Source: an uncultured Lachnospiraceae bacterium (lineage in GTDB: Bacteria; Bacillota; Clostridia; Lachnospirales; Lachnospiraceae). Taken from it: 64,000 nt of DNA. Position 1 is the stretch's first letter. Every line of letters starts with the position of its first letter. A program made the translations under genes and the position numbers. The notes below the pieces were generated by a model. That model was not told where the DNA came from and did not search any database. It saw only the letters and a program-made list of their open reading frames with translations. The stretch is taken from NCBI GenBank assembly GCA_947243855.1, contig CAMXIK010000006.1:1-64000 (forward strand), read 5' to 3'. Positions 24,524-33,648 of the stretch are shown piece after piece.

Positions 24524-25735
24524 TCATTCTTTATCCGCGTTTTTTAACAGCAAATCTATCTCTTCCAGACTCATATCCGGCTGTTCCTGTTTTTCCTTGG
24601 TATAATCCCCATATCCCATACCATACTTTTCAGCCCACGCTTCCTCAAGCTCTTTTTCAGGATCAAAGTCATCTGGCAGACGCTTCTCCATACTCAGGAT
24701 TTCTGCAAGCGCGTTTTTTGCCCTTTCTCTATCTGCAGCTTTGTCAACAGACATTTTCTCCCTAAGCTGCTCTATCTGTTCTTCCGATTCCAACCTCAAG
24801 CGCTCTAAAATATCATGAACAATCCTTATATCATTAATTAAACTAATGCCAAAACACTTCTTTCCCGCATCCTTCATTGACGCCCCAATATGATATGCAT
24901 AAGTATCATCTATAACCAAAAATCTATCATGAAATATGCCCGTATATTTAACATTCAGTGTTGGGTATTGCTGATTAAACTTATTTACATCCTTTGCTGA
25001 CAATCTCGTCCCCAATTCCGTATATACAATGACTTCTACATCCTCTTTTTTCTTGGCTAATATATTTAATGTATTTATATCAACATAATTATCTACCAGC
25101 ACCAGCCTTTTTTCCGCTCTTGCTACTAAATCTACCAATAAGCTAAATGCGTCATATATCTGTCCATTAAAGAATATCTTTTGTGCGGATTCTTCATGTT
25201 CTAATATATAGTGAAAAACTTCATTAAATTTTTCTTCTGTGCTTTTTTGGAATGCAAGCTGTCTGACCTCAATTTCATTTACCCTTTCAAATATCAGTGC
25301 ATTATTTGCCAGAAATCTGCGCATTTCAACAAATGCACGCATAATCCCGATACTCACTTTTACCGCAGTTTCGCTATGTAATACTGCAGAAAGCATGGAA
25401 ATTCCCTGCTCTGTAAAAGCATATGGCATATATCTTCGACCGCCTCTGCCAGTTGTTTCACTATCGTTTGAGGTTCCACTCTGGAGCCTCAAAGCTACAT
25501 ACTCTTCCTCTATTAATTGAAAACAAAAATCCTCTGGAAAGCGATTTATGTTTCTCTTCACAGCTTTATTAAGGTTTTTTGTTTCTATCTGATACAACAT
25601 TGCCAAATCGCTGTCCAAAATAACCTGCTGTCCCCGAATCGTATATATTAAATTTTTGATTGCATTTTCTGATATTTCAGTATCCGGCAATAATTTGTCC
25701 TTGGCAAAAATTTTCTCTGTTTTGTTATCTTCCAT
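24524..25735 (-). CDS. ORF6N domain protein with C-terminal PLD-like domain
   Basis: A 403-aa protein. Residues about 25-110 form the phage-type ORF6N DNA-binding domain (GQQVILDSDLAMLYQIETKN and NRFPEDFCFQL), followed by MPYAFTEQGISMLSAVL. The C-terminal half (about 190-330) resembles a phospholipase-D-like nuclease fold: LVLVDNYVDINTLNIL and the HxR/K-type motif FHDRFLVIDDTYAYHIGAS. This combination is common in bacterial accessory regions and prophages. The ATG at 25735 follows GGGAGAAGACGCTT. A near-perfect palindrome 17 bp upstream may be its own operator. The role is unproven; a nuclease-type regulator is plausible. Confidence 0.8.
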   Translation of the reverse strand: MEDNKTEKIFAKDKLLPDTEISENAIKNLIYTIRGQQVILDSDLAMLYQIETKNLNKAVKRNINRFPEDFCFQLIEEEYVALRLQSGTSNDSETTGRGGRRYMPYAFTEQGISMLSAVLHSETAVKVSIGIMRAFVEMRRFLANNALIFERVNEIEVRQLAFQKSTEEKFNEVFHYILEHEESAQKIFFNGQIYDAFSLLVDLVARAEKRLVLVDNYVDINTLNILAKKKEDVEVIVYTELGTRLSAKDVNKFNQQYPTLNVKYTGIFHDRFLVIDDTYAYHIGASMKDAGKKCFGISLINDIRIVHDILERLRLESEEQIEQLREKMSVDKAADRERAKNALAEILSMEKRLPDDFDPEKELEEAWAEKYGMGYGDYTKEKQEQPDMSLEEIDLLLKNADKE

Positions 25736-25751
25736 AAGCGTCTTCTCCCAC

Positions 25752-25776
25752 TTGAAGTTCCAAATTGGAACCTCAA
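25752..25776. promoter_or_regulatory. 25-bp palindrome upstream of the ORF6N gene
   Basis: TTGAAGTTCCAA and TTGGAACCTCAA flank a single central A; only one pair of positions fails to match. It lies 17 bp before the ORF6N start, where a repressor would block transcription or initiation. Autoregulation by the ORF6N protein is an inference. Confidence 0.6.
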
Positions 25777-25864
25777 AATATTTGTACTCATTCTTTATCC
25801 ACACATTTTTTAATAACCTTGAATAAAATTATCCCAAATTACCCGTCCCATAATCAGTACATAA

Positions 25865-26216
25865 TTAAGGAGCTGCCCAATAATCTACAGGCTTCACTTT
25901 TCGGAACTCTACATAGACATAAAGGTATTAAAAACAGAAGTCAGAATTTTAGTAAGTTCAATCTGTCCATTGTCATAATAAATTATAATGCGGTTAAACT
26001 GTTCCCCAAAATTTTGATGTTCCCTAAGTATTCCTGCAATCGCTTTTGATATTTTCGCCGTTAGCGTAATTACATCTGGAAATTCATCCTTCCTTATTTT
26101 GACACAAACATCATGAAAATCCAATTTACGGACAAAATTAAATAATGCATTAAAAAGCTTTTTTCGTGCATGCTGTTTGTATCCTTCGTCACTCTTAGAT
26201 TTTCCCAACAAAAATA
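25865..26216 (-). pseudogene. DUF3800-family gene remnant (truncated, frameshifted)
   Basis: The readable part contains LREHQNFGEQF, RIIIYYDNGQIELTKILTSV and FNTFM, typical of DUF3800 proteins (predicted RNase H-like). The frame ends at TAG after FMSM. Reading on in a shifted frame gives VEFRKVKPVDY, the next conserved DUF3800 block, before another stop at 25865. The N-terminal catalytic region is absent; at its place are structured hairpins (26210-26260). The gene is therefore broken at both ends. Confidence 0.7.
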
Positions 26217-26260
26217 GCGGGGAAATTCCCCGCCGTTCGGTGGACCAGGGTCTTTCGACC
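26210..26260 (-). other. Structured hairpins next to the DUF3800 remnant
   Basis: On the minus strand GGTC-GAAA-GACC (26260-26249) is a perfect tetraloop hairpin. Some 15 bp on, GCGGGGAA-T-TTCCCCGC (26233-26217) is a perfect palindrome followed by TATTTTTG, looking like a terminator. The pair could be the 3' end of a small RNA or a right-end hairpin of an IS200/IS605-like element that truncated the gene. Confidence 0.5.
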
Positions 26261-26377
26261 AGCCCAATCTGTGATACCACTGACTTATATATATGTTAAT
26301 AATAACGAAAATATACTATGCTGTCAATGCACTTCTCTTAAAAATCAACGTATTGCTATCAAAACAAATGCGCTTTA

Positions 26378-29300
26378 TTACCAATCCCATGCTTTCTTCA
26401 CCTCAACAAATTCATCTCCTGCACAAACACCACGCCAAAGTCTTACACCCTCAGATAGCTCCTCTTCTTCGCAATGCAACGATAACTGCCTCGCCAAATA
26501 TGCACAAGCCCTCCGAATACAAATTCTTTCTTTCATCTCTTTCTCTGAAACAACCTTGTTTTGGTATTCTGTCTGCTCTTCAATTACTATAAGTGTCTTG
26601 TCGAGAATCATCTTTAATTCTTTTGGAAAAGCAACTAAATTTTCATATAGTATATTGTGAAGCGTAAGCAATACTGATGTCAACCCCGGTTCTTTTCTCG
26701 CCTTTGCTACACCTGCAAGCTCATAAAGTAACTGTTCAGAATATTTCCTATCTATACCTCTCTTTATATATAGATACGCTGCGTTCATTGCATTGACAGT
26801 CACGCTTCTTTCTATAGAATACATATTATCTATGATTCGATTTACTACATCAGTGCATTCCGTTTCCGATGAAAATAAGATTTCCAAGCACAGTGTATCC
26901 AATCCACTATCTTTCATTCCTGAAATCATTTCTTTCATCAACGTACATATCTTTTCACTATATCCTGACAAATTTGAGCATACCGCAACACAGATACTTG
27001 GCACTGTTTTTAAAAACGAATCTTTCCCCCATCCGCCTGTTATCTGACCCGTTTGTTGATATTCTTTCCTTAGTTGATCCCAATATTTTTTTAGCTTTTC
27101 CAGTAACTTTTCTGCTTCTGAAAGACTCAAAAGCTCTTTTCCACATCTACGAATTGCTTGTTCCAGTTCTTCAAAATAAAAAGATGCTCTTTTCTCTCTA
27201 ACCTCCGAAACTGTAGAAATATTCTCTGTGAGAAAATAGTTTTTAATATTTGTTCTTGGATCAACCTCTTTTGGATACGGCAACGTTGTAGATACCCATA
27301 AATATTTTTTAGGAAAATCCGGCAGATTCGTCTCTTTTTCAATACGACTCCAAAGCAGCTCCCCAAAAGCAATTTGATATTTTTCTTCCAAAATTTCCAA
27401 ATCAAATAATGTCTGTAATCTTGGAATTATCATCTTCCACTCGTATTCAGAATGAGTCGCCTTTTCCAAAAGTTTCTCTATTTGTTTTTCACTTACCGTC
27501 TGCTTCAAATCCGCCGTTTCCCTTTCGACATCTCCATATATATAAAAATCAAAAACATCAAAAGCGGCAGCATTTCCACGGTCTTCGTTACGTTCAAATA
27601 TACTGCATTCTAACATCGTCCCCAGCATGTTTAATTTCGTTCTTTCTGACATACAACCCATCAAATCATTTGTAAACTCGTCCATATGACGATTTAAATC
27701 AAAACCGGGGATATCGTTCATCTTTTTTAGAAGCATCATCATATCCGGTTGTAAGTATTCCGGGCACCGTGTCAAATATTTGGTCAGCATAGTTGGAACA
27801 TGTTCTAATATACAGGTATAAATATTGCCATCTCTCCACACATTACATTCCGCTAACTCCTCCAGATTTTTATCTAGAGCGTCTCTCAGAAAAATAATAG
27901 CATCATTAATCACGTTCTGACTACATCCCGCCAAAAAGCTTCTATTAATTATGCCTTTCACATTTTTTGAGTTTGCTCCCCGTATCAATATATTAATAGC
28001 AAGAAAATCATTGATCTCCATCAATGCCTCAATCCACGGATATTCTGTGTCACTCATAAGTGTAACATGATTGCTCTGTAAAGGCAGTGCAAGCTTATCC
28101 AATACCCGATATAACCGATATGCGTCTTCACAAATGTTCCTAGAGCCAATAAGTGTAACACTCTCCCGATTAATCGCAAAAACTTCATCCTGTTTATATT
28201 TCTGCACATGCCACATTAACATTTCTGCTCTAATTTGCTCTATCATCAACTGCCAGTCAAAATACTCTCTATTGTTATCCGTCATTTCCAATATATAATT
28301 GATTTTTTCCTGATATTCCTCTTGTTCACCTTTCCATACAGTATATCCCTGTAGAACAAGGGACGCCAAACGAAGCATTCCCGTTTTAAGCGAATACAGA
28401 TAAAATCTTTCTTTTTGATCTTCTTCCCCATCTCCTGCTTCTGAAAGCTTCTGGTCAATACATTTTCCAAGTTCCTGTAGCATATGCAAGGCTGTTTCCA
28501 CTTCTCCAAGTTCCGCCCAAATACCTGCCGCCTGTAAACGTATTTCATACTGTTCATTCGGAATATCCCATTTATCTAATAACCTTTTCGCCTTTTTAAG
28601 CTCCATGTTCATAAAATAGAACTTAATTTTTTCCATCTGCAATTCTGCTGTTCCGTTAAGTCCATATTCTTTATAAAGCTCCAATGCTTTAAATAGCTCC
28701 TGCCATTCTTCTCTCCTTCCCTCTTCACGATATTCACGAAGCAGTGCTTGTCCAATATAAAACCAATGCATTATATGTACTTTAATTTCATCCGCCTGTT
28801 TATCCTTCATCTGCTCCATTTGTTTTATGAAATCATCAACATTAGCTTGATAACCGTCCCATATTGTACGAATCCGCCTCTGTTCATAAGATTCATACAA
28901 TTTCATGCCCGTCTCATATCGCCAAACTAATTCATATGCAAACTCCAACAATTCCTCTATAGAGATACCTTCTGCTGGTTGCAGGAATTGATTCTCTTCA
29001 AAACTCCATTTCAATTCGTAGCAAATATGATACGGTGGAATATACCAATCAGGATAACTCTCCCTCTCATTTTTCCACAGATTTATGATATACAAAATTT
29101 CCTTTTTTCTTTCTTCCCTACCTTTGAATACTCTATGACTGTGATACCGCGAAAGTTTCCATGTAGTCTTTTTCTTTTTAGTATTATTTCCATCTGGTAA
29201 TAAATACCTCCCCGGCCTGCCGCTATACTCCTGTACCTTTCGGTTCCTTTCTTCCAAACACTGTTCTTCAATCAGATCTCCCATCCTCTTTAAGTCCTGT

Positions 29301-29737
29301 TCTATCACTTTTACCTGATATGCCGTTTCACTAATTATATTTTGTTGATATATCTCCGGGAAACAGTGCATTATTTCATGTGCAACAACCTCCATAAAAT
29401 GAGCCTTGCATCTTTTTTTCTGCTCTACTGACAACACGCTTTTTCCAAGTAAATCATCTAACCAAAAATTCAGCTTCTTGCTCCATTCAAAGCTGCTCAC
29501 ATTTTTCATTTCTCTTGCCAGAACTAACATATTTTCCTGACAAAATATAATCTTTCTATTTTCACACTCTTCTGTATCATCTTTTTCGTATTCAGCTACC
29601 GCTGTTCCGGCCTCCAAAAAAATATCTTGAAATTTTTCTTTATTACAGACTTTTTTTGTTAAGGCACCCAAGCCATCCCATCCTTTTTCTATTCCATAAG
29701 ACAACGACGTCGAAACTGCTAAATCCAAAAAATTCAT
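26378..29737 (-). CDS. 1119-aa helical-repeat protein of unknown function
   Basis: The start MNFLDLAVSTSLSYGIEKGW is taken at 29737, after AGGGAGAAAGAA; a TTG seven codons upstream is the alternative. The N-terminus resembles the helical N-domains of NACHT/STAND-type proteins, but no P-loop NTPase is visible. Residues about 320-440 look like TPR or other paired helices (YIGQALLREYREEGRREEW, AAGIWAELGEVETALHML). The rest appears all-helical. VVAHEIMHCF near 127 matches the HExxH pattern but may be chance. Base composition is clearly more AT-rich than the flanking housekeeping genes, pointing to transfer. A defence or immunity effector is a guess from size, fold and context. Confidence 0.65.
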   Translation of the reverse strand: MNFLDLAVSTSLSYGIEKGWDGLGALTKKVCNKEKFQDIFLEAGTAVAEYEKDDTEECENRKIIFCQENMLVLAREMKNVSSFEWSKKLNFWLDDLLGKSVLSVEQKKRCKAHFMEVVAHEIMHCFPEIYQQNIISETAYQVKVIEQDLKRMGDLIEEQCLEERNRKVQEYSGRPGRYLLPDGNNTKKKKTTWKLSRYHSHRVFKGREERKKEILYIINLWKNERESYPDWYIPPYHICYELKWSFEENQFLQPAEGISIEELLEFAYELVWRYETGMKLYESYEQRRIRTIWDGYQANVDDFIKQMEQMKDKQADEIKVHIMHWFYIGQALLREYREEGRREEWQELFKALELYKEYGLNGTAELQMEKIKFYFMNMELKKAKRLLDKWDIPNEQYEIRLQAAGIWAELGEVETALHMLQELGKCIDQKLSEAGDGEEDQKERFYLYSLKTGMLRLASLVLQGYTVWKGEQEEYQEKINYILEMTDNNREYFDWQLMIEQIRAEMLMWHVQKYKQDEVFAINRESVTLIGSRNICEDAYRLYRVLDKLALPLQSNHVTLMSDTEYPWIEALMEINDFLAINILIRGANSKNVKGIINRSFLAGCSQNVINDAIIFLRDALDKNLEELAECNVWRDGNIYTCILEHVPTMLTKYLTRCPEYLQPDMMMLLKKMNDIPGFDLNRHMDEFTNDLMGCMSERTKLNMLGTMLECSIFERNEDRGNAAAFDVFDFYIYGDVERETADLKQTVSEKQIEKLLEKATHSEYEWKMIIPRLQTLFDLEILEEKYQIAFGELLWSRIEKETNLPDFPKKYLWVSTTLPYPKEVDPRTNIKNYFLTENISTVSEVREKRASFYFEELEQAIRRCGKELLSLSEAEKLLEKLKKYWDQLRKEYQQTGQITGGWGKDSFLKTVPSICVAVCSNLSGYSEKICTLMKEMISGMKDSGLDTLCLEILFSSETECTDVVNRIIDNMYSIERSVTVNAMNAAYLYIKRGIDRKYSEQLLYELAGVAKARKEPGLTSVLLTLHNILYENLVAFPKELKMILDKTLIVIEEQTEYQNKVVSEKEMKERICIRRACAYLARQLSLHCEEEELSEGVRLWRGVCAGDEFVEVKKAWDW

Positions 29738-29795
29738 TTCTTTCTCCCTTTTTCGCAACTTGCAAAACCAACTATAATTTTATAGCACCCTAAAT

Positions 29796-29835
29796 TTATA
29801 AAAAGAGGAGTCCATCTATTCCAATGAACCCCTCT
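29796..29835 (-). terminator. Terminator downstream of ppdK
   Basis: On the minus strand AGAGGGGTTC pairs with GGACTCCTCT (two wobble pairs), followed by TTTTTAT, 15 bp after the ppdK stop. Confidence 0.8.
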
Positions 29836-29850
29836 CAAACTCTCTCTATT

Positions 29851-32475
29851 CTACTTCTTCTCCGCGATCGCCGCCTGCGCCGCCGCGAGTCTCGCAATTG
29901 GCACCCTGAACGGTGAACAGGACACATAGGTCAATCCCACCTTATGACAGAACTCCACGGAGGACGGATCGCCGCCATGCTCGCCGCAGATACCCAGCTT
30001 GATATCTGGCCTTGTCGTGCGTCCCTTCTCAGCCGCCATCTGCACCAACTGTCCCACGCCGCTCTGATCCAGTCTTGCGAACGGATCGGACTCGTAAATC
30101 TTGTTCTTGTAGTAATCGCCCAAGAACTTACCGGCATCGTCGCGGGAGAAGCCGAAGGTCATCTGAGTCAGGTCGTTTGTGCCAAAGGAGAAAAATTCCG
30201 CCTCCTCAGCAATCTCGTTTGCCAGAAGCGCCGCCCGGGGAATCTCAATCATCGTACCGATGTGATACTTGATATCGGAGTTTTTCTCTTTTTTCACCTG
30301 CTCTGCAACTTCCACCACCACATCCTTGACGAACTTAAGCTCCTTCTTCTCGCCCACCAGAGGAATCATAATCTCCGGCACAACGTCATAGCCCTTTTCG
30401 TTCTTAACCTCAATGGCTGCTTCCATCACGGCTCTGGTCTGCATCCTTGCAATTTCTGGATAAGTTACCGCCAGACGGCATCCCCGGTGTCCCATCATAG
30501 GGTTAAACTCGTGGAGGGAATCGCAGATCTCCTGCACCTCCTCGGCCGTCATCATCATCTCTACCGCCAAATCGTCGATATCGCCCTGCTCTGTGGGCAC
30601 GAACTCATGCAGCGGGGGATCAAGGAAACGGATGGTTACCGGTCTGCCCTCCATCACCTCATACAATGCCTTAAAGTCGCCCTTCTGGAACGGAATGAGC
30701 GCATTTAACGCTTTCTCTCTCTGCTCCTGCGTTCTTGCCAGAATCATCTGGCGAATCTTCGGAATCCTGTCGGGATCAAAGAACATATGCTCCGTTCTGC
30801 AAAGACCGATCCCCTCCGCGCCGTACTTCACGGCATTTGCCGCGTCGGCGGGAGTATCCGCGTTGGTACGCACCTGCAGTCTGCGGTATTTATCCGCCCA
30901 CTCCATAATCCGCCCGAAGTTTCCGCTGACGGAAGCCTCCACGGTCTTGATGTCGCCTTTATAAATCTTTCCGGTGGAGCCGTCCAAGGAAATGTAATCG
31001 CCCTCATGGAATACTTCTCCGCCCAGCTCAAACACTTTTTCTGTCTCATTAATGGCAATCTCGCCGCAGCCGGATACACACGCCGTACCCATGCCGCGCG
31101 CCACAACCGCCGCGTGGGAAGTCATGCCGCCTCTCACGGTCAAAATACCTTCCGCCGCATGCATACCTTCGATATCCTCCGGGGAAGTTTCCAGACGCAC
31201 CAGCACGACTCTCTCGCCCTTCTCATGAGCTTCCTTCGCCTCGTTTGCAGTGAAGTATACCTTACCTGCCGCCGCACCGGGAGAAGCGGGAAGCGCCTGT
31301 CCAACCACCTGTCCCGCTTTCAGCGCGTCGGGATCAAAGGTGGGATGCAGAAGCTGGTCCAGAGACTTCGCCTCAATTCTAAGCACCGCCTCCTCAGGCG
31401 TAATCTTTCCTTCATCCACCAAATCGCAGGCTATCTGCAATGCTGCGGGCGCGGTGCGCTTACCGTTTCTGGTCTGTAAGAAGAAAAGCTTGCCCTCCTC
31501 AATGGTAAACTCCATATCCTGCATATCGCGGTAGTGGTCTTCAAGACGGTTTGCAATCTCCATAAACTGTTTATAGCATTCGGGAAGATCCTGCTCCAAT
31601 CTGGTAATCGGCTGAGGTGTACGGATACCTGCCACCACATCCTCGCCCTGCGCATTGATCAGGTACTCGCCGTAAATACCCTTGGCGCCGGTGGATGGAT
31701 TTCTGGTGAAAGCAACGCCCGTACCGGAAGTGTCTCCCATATTTCCGAATACCATGGCCTGCACATTAACCGCAGTGCCCCAGTCTCCGGGAATATCATT
31801 CATACGTCTGTAAACGATGGCTCTCTCATTATCCCATGAACGGAACACGGCCTTCACCGCCTCCATTAACTGTACCTTGGGGTCCTGCGGGAACTCCTCG
31901 CCCTTGTTTTCTTTATAAATGTTCTTAAAACGGACAATGATCTCCTTCATATCGTCCGCCGTCAGGTCCGTGTCATACTTCACGCCCTTAGACTCTTTGA
32001 TCTCATCCAGAATCCTCTCAAAGAAGGACTTTGGAATCTCCATAACCACATCGGAGAACATCTGAATAAATCTGCGGTAGGAATCATACGCAAACCGGGG
32101 ATTTCCGGTCTTCTTCGCAAAGCCTTCCACGGCCGCGTCCGTCAAACCAAGATTCAAAATGGTATCCATCATACCCGGCATGGAAGCTCTCGCTCCGGAA
32201 CGCACCGACACCAACAGGGGATTTTCGGTATCGCCAAACTGCTTACCCTGTTTCTTTTCAAGACCTGCAAGCGCCGTAAAAATCTGCTCCTGAATCTCAT
32301 CCGAGATCTGTCTGCCGTTATTGTAGTAATCCGTGCAGGCTTCCGTCGTCACGGTAAAGCCCTGTGGGATCGGCAGACCCAAGTTGGTCATTTCCGCTAA
32401 GTTCGCCCCTTTTCCACCGAGGAGATTGCGCATATCTGCGTTACCTTCCTCAAACAAATACACCCATTTCGCCAT
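29851..32475 (-). CDS. ppdK: Pyruvate, phosphate dikinase
   Basis: Interconverts pyruvate + ATP + Pi and phosphoenolpyruvate + AMP + PPi; in clostridia it often works glycolytically with PPi. With the start at MAKWVYLFEEG the protein has 874 aa, the length of the Clostridium symbiosum enzyme. The N-terminal ATP-grasp region includes LLGGKGANLAEMTNLGLPIP. The swivelling phosphohistidine is in GGMTSHAAVVARGMGTACVS (His near 454, equivalent to His455 of C. symbiosum). The C-terminal TIM barrel has FSFGTNDLTQMTFGFSRDDA and the catalytic-loop ICGEHGGDPSSVEF. GGAGG lies 11 nt before the chosen ATG. It is a single-gene unit with its own terminator. Confidence 0.97.
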   Translation of the reverse strand: MAKWVYLFEEGNADMRNLLGGKGANLAEMTNLGLPIPQGFTVTTEACTDYYNNGRQISDEIQEQIFTALAGLEKKQGKQFGDTENPLLVSVRSGARASMPGMMDTILNLGLTDAAVEGFAKKTGNPRFAYDSYRRFIQMFSDVVMEIPKSFFERILDEIKESKGVKYDTDLTADDMKEIIVRFKNIYKENKGEEFPQDPKVQLMEAVKAVFRSWDNERAIVYRRMNDIPGDWGTAVNVQAMVFGNMGDTSGTGVAFTRNPSTGAKGIYGEYLINAQGEDVVAGIRTPQPITRLEQDLPECYKQFMEIANRLEDHYRDMQDMEFTIEEGKLFFLQTRNGKRTAPAALQIACDLVDEGKITPEEAVLRIEAKSLDQLLHPTFDPDALKAGQVVGQALPASPGAAAGKVYFTANEAKEAHEKGERVVLVRLETSPEDIEGMHAAEGILTVRGGMTSHAAVVARGMGTACVSGCGEIAINETEKVFELGGEVFHEGDYISLDGSTGKIYKGDIKTVEASVSGNFGRIMEWADKYRRLQVRTNADTPADAANAVKYGAEGIGLCRTEHMFFDPDRIPKIRQMILARTQEQREKALNALIPFQKGDFKALYEVMEGRPVTIRFLDPPLHEFVPTEQGDIDDLAVEMMMTAEEVQEICDSLHEFNPMMGHRGCRLAVTYPEIARMQTRAVMEAAIEVKNEKGYDVVPEIMIPLVGEKKELKFVKDVVVEVAEQVKKEKNSDIKYHIGTMIEIPRAALLANEIAEEAEFFSFGTNDLTQMTFGFSRDDAGKFLGDYYKNKIYESDPFARLDQSGVGQLVQMAAEKGRTTRPDIKLGICGEHGGDPSSVEFCHKVGLTYVSCSPFRVPIARLAAAQAAIAEKK

Positions 32476-32572
32476 ATTTCCGCTATCCTCCATTTCCGAA
32501 TATAATTATGACTCTAAACTAGCATTTATTTTACCATATATTAGGAAATTTAACACCATTTTTTTGAAATTT

Positions 32573-32609
32573 TCACAAAAAGAAAGACAAATATCCTAAG
32601 ATATTTGTC
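32573..32609 (-). terminator. Terminator downstream of the glycerophosphodiesterase gene
   Basis: GACAAATATC and GATATTTGTC form a perfect 10-bp stem with a TTAG loop on the minus strand, followed by TTTCTTTTTGTG. It insulates ppdK from the upstream gene. Confidence 0.8.
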
Positions 32610-32655
32610 GATTTAGAGCATGATTCCCGAATACCGCCGCTTAAGGAAAGCCAAA

Positions 32656-33501
32656 CTAACCCGTCCGCCTCACTTTTGCAGGGAGAAAACTGTCAAAGAT
32701 GAACACGTCATATTCTCCCTTTCTCTCCTCCAATTCCTGCTGGCTGCGGATCGTCCACGCCGCCGCCGGGTGACGGTAAAGCCGTCTGCAGATCCTTCTG
32801 CCCGGTTCCTCACTGAACTTATGATTATACGCAATAAAATCCGGCTTGGTCAAAAAGTTAAACAACAGATGGGTCATGGCAAAATAGAGGACATTCCAAT
32901 ACTCGCCCTCCCTGCGGAAATTGGAGGAAAGCTGGCCTCTCACCACATCCCCATGGTTCCTGCGAAACCACCAAAGCACCATAGGATTAAAGGACTCGAT
33001 ACAGTAAGCGCCCTTATAGGCGCGAAGCATTCTATCAATAACCGCACAGCAGGAAACATCCGCCGTCTCCGCCTTGATTTCCACAATCAAGGGGACGCGG
33101 CCATCCACCATCGCCAGCAGATCGGAAAGCTTGGGAATCCGCTCCTTCGACTGGCAGAGCGTATAAGCCTGCAGCTCTTCGTAGGTATGGTTTACGACCT
33201 TTCCCTCCACGCCGCAGATTCTTTCCAGTTTAAAATCATGGAAAATAACCGGAACGCCGTCCTTCGTCACCTGAACGTCCAATTCCATGCCAAGTCCGGC
33301 CTCCGCTGCCTTTCGGAAAGCCGCCATTGAATTTTCCGGCGCCTCCGACGCGTTATCGTGAAGTCCCCTGTGGGCAAAATATACTTTCTTGAAAAGCGTG
33401 GTGTCCGGCCGGTTAAAGATGCGCGGCATAATCGCCAGCATATACAAGATCGCCAGAACAGCGGCACACACCAATGTAATCTTGATCACTGTCAAAATCA
33501 T
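32656..33501 (-). CDS. Membrane-anchored glycerophosphodiester phosphodiesterase
   Basis: A 281-aa GDPD enzyme: one N-terminal transmembrane helix (ITLVCAAVLAILYMLAIMP) followed by the catalytic core. AHRGLHDNASEAPENSMAAF carries the HRG motif and the first Glu. GMELDVQVTKDGVPVIFHDF carries the metal-binding ExD and catalytic HD. VPLIVEIKAE and CIESFNPMVL complete the TIM barrel. It hydrolyses glycerophosphodiesters to glycerol-3-phosphate, perhaps from lipid or teichoic acid turnover. The ATG start at 33501 follows GGGGAAAATGGA; a TTG eight codons upstream lacks a site. Confidence 0.9.
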   Translation of the reverse strand: MILTVIKITLVCAAVLAILYMLAIMPRIFNRPDTTLFKKVYFAHRGLHDNASEAPENSMAAFRKAAEAGLGMELDVQVTKDGVPVIFHDFKLERICGVEGKVVNHTYEELQAYTLCQSKERIPKLSDLLAMVDGRVPLIVEIKAETADVSCCAVIDRMLRAYKGAYCIESFNPMVLWWFRRNHGDVVRGQLSSNFRREGEYWNVLYFAMTHLLFNFLTKPDFIAYNHKFSEEPGRRICRRLYRHPAAAWTIRSQQELEERKGEYDVFIFDSFLPAKVRRTG

Positions 33502-33648
33502 TCCATTTTCCCCTGCGTCAGTCAATACAAATCCATTATGTCACTGCTATTGTACAACCGTGCCGTTTGATTTTCAAGTCTCTCGATCCTTAAGATATTA
33601 TGAAAACTCGCAAACCCGCGCTTTCCTTTTTTCTTTGCGGCTATTACT

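Noticed and set aside
29330..29380. HExxH zinc-protease motif (VVAHEIMHCF) in the 1119-aa protein
   Set aside because: The motif fits the pattern, but it sits in a helical N-domain similar to NACHT-type N-termini and no third zinc ligand is obvious; not enough to call a protease.
29944..31479. Plus-strand frames of 230-254 codons opposite ppdK
   Set aside because: They are antisense to a highly conserved enzyme gene and have no ribosome site or recognisable domain.
32610..32620. A single TTTAGAG near 32612 as a further OmpR-type site
   Set aside because: No second half-site at 11 bp and no -10 at the required distance.
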